A DNA stretch of 64,000 nucleotides, taken from contig NZ_JBNGOP010000010.1 of NCBI RefSeq assembly GCF_050589625.1, forward strand, positions 94,272 to 158,271, in the 5' to 3' direction. Under the pieces are notes generated by a model that was not told the DNA's origin, did not search any database, and saw nothing but the letters and a program-made list of their open reading frames with translations. The translations under genes were made by a program, and so were the position numbers. Shown piece after piece: positions 52,483-59,695 of this stretch. Every line of letters begins with the position of its first letter. Within the stretch, counting starts at the first letter, position 1. Origin of the DNA: Pelagihabitans sp947500445. GTDB lineage: Bacteria > Bacteroidota > Bacteroidia > Flavobacteriales > Flavobacteriaceae.

Positions 52483-53361
52483 ATGGCCCACGTTCAAGAC
52501 CTTTCCAGAATTCACCATCCGATAGGAACCCTGTTCCAAATGCCCAAAACTCCTGAGGAATGGGAACCGTATCGCTTGTCGGAGGAACAGGTGGCACATT
52601 TTCATGAGTTTGGGTATGTATCCGGCATCAAACTTTTAGAGCCGGACCAGGTGTCGGTCCTAAATCGGGAACTGGCCGAAATTATGGATCCGGAGCACCC
52701 CGGAAATGCGTTGTTCCATGAATTTCATACCAATGAATCAAACGACCCCGATTCCGTATTGTTTCACTCCCTTGGGCACTGGCGTATATCGGAAGCCTTT
52801 CACGATGTGTTGTGGAACCCCGCTTTTTTAATGGCGGCAAGCCAGCTTTTGGAGGACAAGGCGGTCCGTTTTTGGCACGACCAGCTTTTTTGCAAACCGG
52901 CCCAACATGGCGGTGTGGTGGCTTGGCATCAGGATTATTCGTATTGGACGCGGACCATTGCCATGCAGCATTTGACCTGTTGGACCGGGCTTGATGATGC
53001 TTCTACTGAAAATGGATGTCTGCACTATATTCCAAAGAGCCATACTTGGGGGCTATTGGAAAAACCCGAGCTCGCCGGAAATATGGAAGGTTTGATGGAC
53101 TATCTGTCCGAGGAACAGAAAGCGGCATTTGAACCGGTGCCCGTTCCCTTGAAGAAGGGGTATGCCACGTTTCATCACCCGCTTATGGTACACGGATCCT
53201 ATGAAAATCGTTCCGACCGACGCAGAAGGGCATTTGTGCTCAACGTTTTTGCCGATGGTACGGTAAGCAATACCAACGACCCCTTATTGCCGGGAGTGCC
53301 ACCCATACCAAAGGGCGAAAAAATTTCGGGAAGCTTTTTTCCGCTGCTTTTGCCCCGATAG
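52483..53361 (+). CDS. phytanoyl-CoA dioxygenase (PhyH) family protein
   Basis: ATG at 52483, just after a -7 box, gives 292 residues (MAHVQDLSRIHHPIG); a longer in-frame extension to 52372 would begin upstream of the promoter. The Fe(II)/2-oxoglutarate site is readable: H149 and D151 in AWHQDYSYW, H237 in MVHGSYENRS, followed by arginines for 2-oxoglutarate. It probably hydroxylates a small molecule or sugar-derived compound; the fatty-acid substrate of the human enzyme should not be assumed. The divergent AraC regulator with a cupin suggests substrate-induced expression. Confidence 0.91.
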   Translation: MAHVQDLSRIHHPIGTLFQMPKTPEEWEPYRLSEEQVAHFHEFGYVSGIKLLEPDQVSVLNRELAEIMDPEHPGNALFHEFHTNESNDPDSVLFHSLGHWRISEAFHDVLWNPAFLMAASQLLEDKAVRFWHDQLFCKPAQHGGVVAWHQDYSYWTRTIAMQHLTCWTGLDDASTENGCLHYIPKSHTWGLLEKPELAGNMEGLMDYLSEEQKAAFEPVPVPLKKGYATFHHPLMVHGSYENRSDRRRRAFVLNVFADGTVSNTNDPLLPGVPPIPKGEKISGSFFPLLLPR

Positions 53362-53399
53362 CCCACTCTTGCCGAAGACCAATAAAAAGGAACGGTTTT

Positions 53400-53496
53400 A
53401 CTCGATAATCGAGATTTAAAATGCTCCGACGTTTGCGTCGAAATCAATGTTAATTTTCGTTCTAATGCCTCGTGGGCTTGCCTCGGGGTTATTTAC
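53400..53496. repeat. 97-bp three-hairpin element, copy B
   Basis: It has the same layout as the copy at 47976-48072, with six base differences in 97. Two of these, in the third hairpin, change pairs into G-T/G-U wobbles, one is in the CTTG loop and the others are outside stems. An ATACCATTT-type palindrome begins seven bases later. Confidence 0.88.
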
Positions 53497-53502
53497 CGAC
53501 GC

Positions 53503-53528
53503 ATATCATTTTAAAGGTAAATTGGTAT
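53503..53528. repeat. 26-bp palindromic intergenic repeat, copy 7 (diverged)
   Basis: ATATCATTTT, AAAGGT and AAATTGGTAT in sequence, directly downstream of the 97-bp element and 76 bp before hemJ. Confidence 0.65.
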
Positions 53529-53604
53529 TATGTACCTTTGGCCAACGCTTATACTCCTTTTATGGAGTTGGGCACCGTACCCTTATACCTAAGTATTCCA
53601 TACC

Positions 53605-54147
53605 GTGTACAACTACATTAAAGCCCTTCATTTAGTTTTTGTGATTACGTGGTTCGCAGGGCTCTTTTACATTCCCCGATTGTTCATCTACCATATTGAA
53701 GCTTCTAAAAAACCGTCACCGGATAAAGAAATATTGGTAAAACAGCTCCAGTTGATGACGAAACGGCTTTGGTACATTATCACCTGGCCCTCGGCGGTAC
53801 TTTGTACCTTTTTTGCGGTATGGATGCTACTGTTGATGCCCTCATGGCTTAGCCAACCTTGGATGCACATAAAACTGGGATTTGTAGGATTGCTTATCGC
53901 CTATCACATCAAAAACCACCTAATTTTTAAGCAACTGCAGCGGAACGAAGTCCGCTATACCAGCAACTACATGCGCATTTGGAACGAGGTAGCTACGATC
54001 ATCCTCTTTGCGGTGGTTTTTCTGGTCATCATAAGGACTAAAATGAGTTGGGCCTTTGGAGTTGGTGGTATTATCGTATTGGGATTGCTATTGCTATTGG
54101 GCATACGGCTGTATAAAAAAATCCGGAAAAAGAATCCGGAAGCCTAA
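53605..54147 (+). CDS. hemJ: HemJ/CopD family protoporphyrinogen IX oxidase
   Basis: The 180-residue protein starts with GTG (MYNYIKALHLVFVITWFAGL, the usual HemJ opening) and has four main membrane helices plus a fifth at the end. Conserved residues include H9 in the first helix, RLFIYH, and LGFVGLLIAYHIKNH with conserved Lys and His residues. HemJ oxidises protoporphyrinogen IX to protoporphyrin IX, the step before ferrochelatase (hemH at 42.9 kb). The final membrane helix beyond the HemJ core is slightly longer than usual. The stop codon shares its last base with a palindromic repeat. Confidence 0.9.
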   Translation: MYNYIKALHLVFVITWFAGLFYIPRLFIYHIEASKKPSPDKEILVKQLQLMTKRLWYIITWPSAVLCTFFAVWMLLLMPSWLSQPWMHIKLGFVGLLIAYHIKNHLIFKQLQRNEVRYTSNYMRIWNEVATIILFAVVFLVIIRTKMSWAFGVGGIIVLGLLLLLGIRLYKKIRKKNPEA

Positions 54148-54172
54148 TACCATTTCAAAGTTAAAATGGTAT
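54147..54172. repeat. 26-bp palindromic intergenic repeat, copy 8 (consensus form)
   Basis: ATACCATTTC, AAAGTT and AAAATGGTAT, identical to the copy at 13738. The first base is the last base of the hemJ stop codon, and the flanking GCCTA/AGGC bases can lengthen the stem. Confidence 0.85.
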
Positions 54173-54208
54173 AGGCACTACCCTATTCCGAACAAAATGG
54201 AATTTGAC

Positions 54209-54943
54209 CTATAACCCCCGTTCGGACTGTATAATTTCGTAGGCTTTTTGTACTTCCTTGAACTTTTCCTCGGCCCCTTTCTTAATAGCCTCGTCTTGGG
54301 TGTTTACACGGTCGGGATGGTATTTTTTGGCCATATTTCTATAGGCTTTTTTTACTTCGTTATCCGTAGCCGTCTTATCGATCTCCAAAATTTTATAGGC
54401 ATTGTTGGCCGCTTTTACGAACATGGCCTGAATACTGTCAAAATCACGGGAAGACACCCGAAAGTAGCCCGCAATTTCTTGAATTTTTCGAATTTCGGCC
54501 TTGCTTACGGTGCCATCGGCCTGTGCAATTCCGAAAAGGAAGTGTAAGAGTTGCAAACGCACCTCGTACCGTGTGCGTTGGTTGAGGTAAGTACAAACCC
54601 GTTGAGCGGAGATTTCACGTTTTTTATTGATCTCGTTGAACGTTCGAAAGATGGCATTGGCCTTGTCCTTTCCGTACGTCTGTACAAAGTACTGGCGTAC
54701 ATAGTCCATTTCGGTCTTGCTCACCGTACCGTCCGCTTTAATAACCAAGGAGCAGAGCGATAACAGATTGAGTTCAAAATCGGCGGGAGAGACCGTTTGG
54801 CGGGTCATGTCCTTCAAAATTGTTTGTGCCTTACCTCCTTTGGTGCTGGCGCTATCGATAAGGCTCCCTACCAAAAAGCCGAGAACGGCACCCGGTAGAC
54901 GAAAAAGATAGTATCCTAAAAATGCCCCGACCCATTTGATCAT
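54209..54943 (-). CDS. TerB-DnaJ (DjlA-like) membrane-linked co-chaperone
   Basis: ATG at 54943 gives 244 residues (MIKWVGAFLGYYLFRLPG); a much longer in-frame opening to 55102 has no sensible composition. A glycine-rich hydrophobic N-terminus (residues 5-27) is followed by a TerB helical domain (FELNLLSLCSLVIKADGTVS, then FLFGIAQADGTVSKAEI with acidic metal-binding-like loops) and a C-terminal J domain (NAYKILEIDKTATDNEVKKA, with YHPDR). The HPD motif stimulates DnaK. The order equals that of DjlA. Client unknown. Confidence 0.93.
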   Translation of the reverse strand: MIKWVGAFLGYYLFRLPGAVLGFLVGSLIDSASTKGGKAQTILKDMTRQTVSPADFELNLLSLCSLVIKADGTVSKTEMDYVRQYFVQTYGKDKANAIFRTFNEINKKREISAQRVCTYLNQRTRYEVRLQLLHFLFGIAQADGTVSKAEIRKIQEIAGYFRVSSRDFDSIQAMFVKAANNAYKILEIDKTATDNEVKKAYRNMAKKYHPDRVNTQDEAIKKGAEEKFKEVQKAYEIIQSERGL

Positions 54944-55108
54944 ATGACCTTCGATTTTCGGCCAAAGATAGGATTTTGCCGAGAAACCGCTTTCGCACTT
55001 GGCATCAAATTCAAACCGTAACGGAAATACGGCGCAATAGAAATGGTATTGCCGTTTGCAGGGCTGTTGTTGTTTTGTTAAGGCAACGAAAAAACAAGAC
55101 AAATTTGG

Positions 55109-55116
55109 TATATTTG
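55109..55116 (+). promoter_or_regulatory. -7 box of the bacilliredoxin gene
   Basis: TATATTTG matches TAnnTTTG and lies 24 bp before the ATG at 55141. The -33 TTG is not clear. Confidence 0.5.
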
Positions 55117-55140
55117 AACCTTTAAATAAAAAATGAGACT

Positions 55141-55554
55141 ATGTATCCTGCAGAATTAGTAAAACCTATGAGAGAAGACTTGGCCACCGCCGGGTTTGAA
55201 GAGTTATATACGGCCGAAGCGGTCGAAAAAGCGATTTCCCAAGAGGGAACCGTTTTGGTTGTGGTCAACTCGGTTTGTGGCTGTGCCGCCGCCAATGCCC
55301 GACCTGCCGCAAAAATGAGTTTGCAGAACGATAAAAAGCCCGATCATACCGTAACCGTTTTTGCCGGGGTAGATACCGAAGCGGTAGATGCGGCCAGGAA
55401 TTTGATGGTTCCGTTTCCACCCTCTTCGCCGAGCATGGCGCTGTTTAAAGATGGAGAGTTGGTACACATGATCGAACGACATCATATCGAAGGGCGTCCC
55501 GCGGAAATGATCGCGGAAAACCTTAAAGGTGCCTTTGACGAGTTTTGTGCCTAA
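55141..55554 (+). CDS. BrxA/BrxB family bacilliredoxin (YphP/YqiW-like)
   Basis: The 137-residue protein has the family's Cys-Gly-Cys active site, C46 and C48, in VVNSVCGCAAANARPAAKMS, and the conserved PFPPSSPSMALFKDGELVHM stretch. In firmicutes these proteins remove bacillithiol from protein disulphides; in Bacteroidota the thiol partner may be bacillithiol as well. A DinB-type protein at 4.6 kb is from another thiol-linked family. The gene has its own -7 box and a terminator. Confidence 0.95.
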   Translation: MYPAELVKPMREDLATAGFEELYTAEAVEKAISQEGTVLVVVNSVCGCAAANARPAAKMSLQNDKKPDHTVTVFAGVDTEAVDAARNLMVPFPPSSPSMALFKDGELVHMIERHHIEGRPAEMIAENLKGAFDEFCA

Positions 55555-55630
55555 AAGGTGTTGCCAAGGAGCGAACCTACAACCATAGCGTTCGGTTTCT
55601 AGGCGAAAAGATAATTGACATTACAACTGA

Positions 55631-55663
55631 AAAGATCATTTCTTACCGGAAATGGTCTTTTTT
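55631..55663 (+). terminator. rho-independent terminator of the bacilliredoxin gene
   Basis: AAAGATCATTTC pairs with GAAATGGTCTTT (one wobble) across a 6-base loop and runs into TTTTTT. Confidence 0.82.
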
Positions 55664-55692
55664 ATTGAAGTGGTTTTACCAAAAATCAGATG

Positions 55693-55718
55693 ATACCATT
55701 TTAAAGCTAAAATAATAC
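55693..55718. repeat. 26-bp palindromic intergenic repeat, copy 9 (diverged right arm)
   Basis: ATACCATTTT, AAAGCT and AAAATAATAC in sequence. The left arm is consensus; the right arm has lost GG. Confidence 0.65.
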
Positions 55719-55851
55719 AAGGTAGGGGCGCGGCGATTAAAAAGACAGCATATGCTGACGAAAAATAGGGCTTTTCCGACCAATTGGGAAAGTTTACTGG
55801 TGTTCCGTTAGGTTAGGGTCGTTTTTTGTATTTTGAAGTAGAATAGAATCT

Positions 55852-55859
55852 TATTTTTG
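55852..55859 (+). promoter_or_regulatory. -7 box almost touching the PlsC start codon
   Basis: TATTTTTG ends four bases before the ATG at 55864. Upstream TTG trimers give spacers of 16 or 23 bp, neither ideal. If used, transcription would start at about the ATG. Confidence 0.4.
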
Positions 55860-55863
55860 CGTT

Positions 55864-56601
55864 ATGCGAAAAATAGTGGCGTACCCTTTAAGTGGGGTAT
55901 ATCTTTTTTTCTTTGGGTTGTGCCTTTTGGTGTTTCATCCGGTGCAATGGCTCTGCTTTAATTTGTTCGGTTATGGTCCACATCGTGCAAGTGTCGCCCT
56001 GCTGAACTGGTCGTTGATGCGTTGTACCCATTTGTTGGGCACTACCTATCGCTTTAACAACCCGCATAAAATTCCCAAAGATCGCCCCACCATATTGGTG
56101 CTGAACCACCAGAGCATGCATGACATTCCACCGATCATTTGGTTCATGCGACGGCAAGAACCCAAATTTGTGAGTAAAAAAGAGTTGGGCAAGGGAATCC
56201 CGAGCGTATCGTACAATCTCAGGTATGGCGGTTCTGCGTTGATCGACCGAAAGGACAGCAAACAGGCGCTCCGCGAAATCGCCAAATTGGGAGAATATAT
56301 CGAAAACAATGCGCGGGGAGCCGTTATTTTTCCCGAAGGTACCCGGAGCCGTACCGGGCATCCCAAGCCTTTTAAGACAACTGGACTTAAAATACTCTTG
56401 AAAAAAGCACCTTCGGCACTGATCGTTCCCATAAGCATCAACGATTCCTGGAAAATGCTGCGCTACGGAAAGTTTCCCAACGGCATTGGTAACCGTATTA
56501 CTTTTGATGTGCACGAGCCCATTAAAAATGAAGGGGACTTGGATGCGCTCTTAACAAAAATCGAAGCAAAAGTAGTTTCGGGAATAACTTCTTTCAAATG
56601 A
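55864..56601 (+). CDS. 1-acyl-sn-glycerol-3-phosphate acyltransferase family protein
   Basis: The 245-residue membrane enzyme transfers an acyl chain to lysophosphatidate or a related acceptor. H82 and D87 form the catalytic HX4D motif (NHQSMHD), and FPEGTRSR is the glycerol-phosphate-binding motif. An N-terminal helix (residues 6-28) anchors it. The 3' end overlaps the HD-domain gene by four bases (ATGA), so the two are coupled. The start codon lies almost directly after a promoter -7 box. Confidence 0.94.
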   Translation: MRKIVAYPLSGVYLFFFGLCLLVFHPVQWLCFNLFGYGPHRASVALLNWSLMRCTHLLGTTYRFNNPHKIPKDRPTILVLNHQSMHDIPPIIWFMRRQEPKFVSKKELGKGIPSVSYNLRYGGSALIDRKDSKQALREIAKLGEYIENNARGAVIFPEGTRSRTGHPKPFKTTGLKILLKKAPSALIVPISINDSWKMLRYGKFPNGIGNRITFDVHEPIKNEGDLDALLTKIEAKVVSGITSFK

Positions 56602-57254
56602 ACGGACCACAATTGATCGAGGACACTATTGCGTTTGTAAAACATACTTTAAAAGGCGCTGAAGGGGGGCACGATTGGTTTCATATACAACGTGTTTTTA
56701 ACAACGCCAAAAGCATCGCAAAACAGGAACCGGTCGATCCGCTCATTGTTGCCTTGGGGGCTTTATTGCACGATATCGCGGATGCAAAATTTCATGATGG
56801 CGACGAGACGGTAGGCCCGAAGGTGGCAAGTACTTTTTTAAGGTCGAAAGCCGTTGCCGATCCGGTATTGACCCATGTGGTAAAGATTGTCGAGAACATC
56901 TCCTTTAAAAATAGCTTGGAAACTACGGCCGTTGCCCCATTTAGGTCATTGGAACTGCAGGTGGTGCAGGATGCCGACCGGTTAGATGCCATAGGGGCGA
57001 TAGGGATTGCGCGGGCCTTTAATTATGGGGGATTTAAAAATCGGGTTTTGTACGACCCTGAAATAGCGCCCGATCTACAGTTGACCAAGGAAGCGTATAA
57101 AGCTGCAAAAAGCCCTACAATAAATCACTTTTACGAGAAGTTGCTACTACTTAAAGACCAGATGAACACGCCTACCGGTAAACAAATGGCGGAGGAAAGG
57201 CATCAATTTATGTTGGATTATTTGAACCAGTTCTATAAAGAATGGGAAGGCTGA
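56598..57254 (+). CDS. HD domain phosphohydrolase-like protein
   Basis: The 218-residue protein has the HD metal-binding motifs H29 in GHDWFHIQRV, H58/D59 in LLHDIADAKFHDGDE and D-containing QDADRLDAIGAIG near residue 125. Such single-domain HD proteins (YedJ/MJ1020 type) may hydrolyse nucleotides or pyrophosphate bonds; the substrate is unknown. It overlaps plsC-like gene by four bases, so translation is coupled. A diverged palindromic repeat follows 19 bp after the stop. Confidence 0.92.
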   Translation: MNGPQLIEDTIAFVKHTLKGAEGGHDWFHIQRVFNNAKSIAKQEPVDPLIVALGALLHDIADAKFHDGDETVGPKVASTFLRSKAVADPVLTHVVKIVENISFKNSLETTAVAPFRSLELQVVQDADRLDAIGAIGIARAFNYGGFKNRVLYDPEIAPDLQLTKEAYKAAKSPTINHFYEKLLLLKDQMNTPTGKQMAEERHQFMLDYLNQFYKEWEG

Positions 57255-57272
57255 TCGAACTTTGTCATTCGG

Positions 57273-57298
57273 ATACCATTTCAAAGTTAAAAGGGATT
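57273..57298. repeat. 26-bp palindromic intergenic repeat, copy 10
   Basis: ATACCATTTC, AAAGTT and AAAAGGGATT in sequence, starting 19 bp after a stop codon. The end of the right arm has changed. Confidence 0.75.
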
Positions 57299-57546
57299 AA
57301 TAATCGGGTGTAGGTTTCTTAATGGTGGAATAGTATTACCGCATACTACTTTTAGGGTATTCTCGAAAGCATTTTTTTGTATCTTCAAACACGCCTATAA
57401 AACCGGGCTTGGCAAGGGTTTAATCATTTTTGCGTTTCACGAAGTCCTTTTTATGAGCGGTCAATGCTATTTGGAATATTATAAAATGACAAAATAGACA
57501 TACCGGCGCTCGGAATACTTTGGGCGACCAAAACCAATTCAACAAC

Positions 57547-58971
57547 ATGCAAAGAAGAAAGTTCATTAAAAAAACAGCAGCGGCGTCGACCGTTTTTTCC
57601 ATCGTTCCCAGTTTTGTAATGGGAAAACAACATATTGCGCCGAGCGATACCTTGTATGTTGCCGCTTTTGGAGTAGGCGGCCGGGGTGCCGGTGTAATTC
57701 GCGGTATGACGGAAACACAGCAGGTGAAGTTCGTAGCGCTCTGTGATGTGGACGACCGTAGCGCAGCGGAAACCTATGCCAATTATCCCGAAGCCAAGCG
57801 CTACAAGGACTTTAGAAAGGTCTATGATAAAGAGCTAAAAAAAATCGATGCGGTTATGGTGGCCACTCCGGATCATACCCATGCTACGATCGCTTTGCCG
57901 TTTATGAAGGCAAAAAAGCACGCTTACGTGGAAAAACCCCTCACCCATAATATAAACGAGGCCAGAATGATGACGCAGGTTGCCAAGGAAAACGGTATTG
58001 TTACCCAAATGGGCAACCAGGGCGCTTCCAGCGATGGAAGCCGGGAGGCCAAGGAATGGATCCAGTCCGGAATTATCGGCAAGGTATATAAGGTCGACTG
58101 TTGGACGAACCGTCCGGTTTGGCCACAGGGCGTTCCGGTGCCCAAAGGGAAAGATCCCATACCGAAAGGCCTGGATTGGGACCTATGGTTGGGACCGGCC
58201 AAAATGAGGGATTATAACGATTCCTACTTGCCTTTCAAGTGGAGGGGTTTTTGGGATTTTGGAACTGGGGCATTGGGCGACATGGGCTGCCATATTATGG
58301 AAACACCGTTCGGGGTGCTCGATCTGGGTTATCCTACCGAGGCCGAAGCAAGTTGCACCACCAATTGGGTGGGCGATTTTATCGAGGCCGATTATAGTGC
58401 TTCCTGTCCCGCTTCTTCCATTGTCCGCCTAAAGTTCAATACTGCCGAGCATGGTGATATTGCCTTGAATTGGTATGATGGAGGGCTTTTGCCCGACTTG
58501 CCGGACGAGTTGAAGGATTCCGAAAAAATCGGTGATAGCGGTGGAGGATCTATTTTTTATGGAACCCGTGGTATTTTGGTCTGCGATACCTATTCGCGAA
58601 ATGCACGTTTGCTACCCTCCGAAACCATGAAACTGCTCAACCCGCCTACACCCTATTTAAAACGCATCGAAGGGGATACGGGAGGACATCAAAAAAACTT
58701 TGTGGACGCCTGTTTGAACGGCGGGGAAACCTCATCCGATTTTAAACGGTCGGGCCCACTGACCGAAGCGGTTTTAATGGGGAACCTTGCCATAAAGGCA
58801 TTTCAGTACAAAAGGCTTAAAGAAGGTAAAAAACTGGGCGATTGGGATCCTTTTGAGTACCCGGGCCGTAGAAAGATCTTGTGGGATGGCGATCAAATGA
58901 AAGTCACCAATTGGGATATGGCCAACGAATGGGTAAAGGGTAGCTACCGGAAGGGGTGGGAGTTGTCCTGA
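57547..58971 (+). CDS. Tat-exported Gfo/Idh/MocA family oxidoreductase
   Basis: ATG at 57547 gives 474 residues opening MQRRKFIKKTAAASTVFSIV, a twin-arginine leader; an in-frame extension upstream is not credible. The Rossmann domain has FGVGGRGAGV, and K130 in YVEKPLTH is the family lysine. The C-terminal domain has the GH109-like segments FWDFGTGALGDMGCHI. Related exported enzymes keep a bound NAD(H) and act as glycosidases by transient oxidation at C3, or oxidise sugars. This links it in theme to the GMC cluster at the other end of the window. Confidence 0.92.
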   Translation: MQRRKFIKKTAAASTVFSIVPSFVMGKQHIAPSDTLYVAAFGVGGRGAGVIRGMTETQQVKFVALCDVDDRSAAETYANYPEAKRYKDFRKVYDKELKKIDAVMVATPDHTHATIALPFMKAKKHAYVEKPLTHNINEARMMTQVAKENGIVTQMGNQGASSDGSREAKEWIQSGIIGKVYKVDCWTNRPVWPQGVPVPKGKDPIPKGLDWDLWLGPAKMRDYNDSYLPFKWRGFWDFGTGALGDMGCHIMETPFGVLDLGYPTEAEASCTTNWVGDFIEADYSASCPASSIVRLKFNTAEHGDIALNWYDGGLLPDLPDELKDSEKIGDSGGGSIFYGTRGILVCDTYSRNARLLPSETMKLLNPPTPYLKRIEGDTGGHQKNFVDACLNGGETSSDFKRSGPLTEAVLMGNLAIKAFQYKRLKEGKKLGDWDPFEYPGRRKILWDGDQMKVTNWDMANEWVKGSYRKGWELS

Positions 58972-59047
58972 CAATTAAGGGGGTTTTAGGTAAAAAACTT
59001 GTTTTGAATTATTCCGTTTGTGGTATGATTTGTGGTGAGGTCTTTTT

Positions 59048-59695
59048 ATGAAAAATTACGTTTGGGTACTTTTTGTTTCTTTTCCTTTTTTGAGCGGTGC
59101 GCAAAGCAATGGTCCCCGCGTTTCCGCATCTTTAGGAGTATTTTATGAAAACGAATTCAACTCAAACTACTATTTGAGCATTGGTGCAGCGAGCGAACTG
59201 TTTGCATATAAATTCATAGCTCCCGAAATAGGGGTGGACTATTATATTGGCGGTAAACGTATTGAAGATGTTGGTTTTGGTGAAGCGGGAACACCCAATT
59301 ACAAAGCTGTTCTTGACAACGATTTTTACAGTATTGTATACTACGTTGCTCCAAAACTTTTCTATGAGAATGATGGTTTACGCTTTCTTTTAATTCCTTC
59401 CTATCATTTTGGTAGAACCACTGCGGATGGGTTGTTTCTAGATTCCAACGATGTTAGTATGGAACAGAAGAAACGAGCAAGAAATTATTTTTGGTCGTTC
59501 TCTTTAGGTTTAGAAGACAATCGGAACCCCATACATTATGGCCTGTACCTTACTTACACAGGTTTTAATGGTGACAAGGCTTTGAATAAACTGGATTTTA
59601 CGGAAATAGGATTTTCTGAAAACGATTTTAATACTGGAAATATCGGTTTGTTGTTTAAGGTCGGGTTCGGGTTTAAAAGGAGACAAAACCTTTAA
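59048..59695 (+). CDS. secreted outer-membrane beta-barrel-like protein
   Basis: The 215-residue protein has a signal peptide (VWVLFVSFPFLSGAQ) and a series of amphipathic strands (ASLGVFYENEFNSNYYLSIG, AAYKFIAPEIGVDYYIGG-like, GNIGLLFKVGFGFKRR) ending in the strand pattern of small outer-membrane barrels. No catalytic residues are seen. Codon use and A/T content look slightly higher than its neighbours. It overlaps the convergent radical SAM gene by four bases. Family unknown. Confidence 0.72.
   Translation: MKNYVWVLFVSFPFLSGAQSNGPRVSASLGVFYENEFNSNYYLSIGAASELFAYKFIAPEIGVDYYIGGKRIEDVGFGEAGTPNYKAVLDNDFYSIVYYVAPKLFYENDGLRFLLIPSYHFGRTTADGLFLDSNDVSMEQKKRARNYFWSFSLGLEDNRNPIHYGLYLTYTGFNGDKALNKLDFTEIGFSENDFNTGNIGLLFKVGFGFKRRQNL

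Larger units (their letters stand above)
55555..55863. other. 309-bp intergenic region
   Basis: It contains the bacilliredoxin terminator, one diverged palindromic repeat copy and the promoter of the PlsC gene. No gene is seen. Confidence 0.6.

Noticed and set aside
42907..54147. Haem biosynthesis gene cluster
   Set aside because: hemH and hemJ are 10 kb apart on opposite strands with unrelated genes between; proximity alone does not make a cluster.
5105..57298. Repeats considered as a CRISPR array
   Set aside because: The copies are spread over 52 kb without regular spacers and no cas gene is present.
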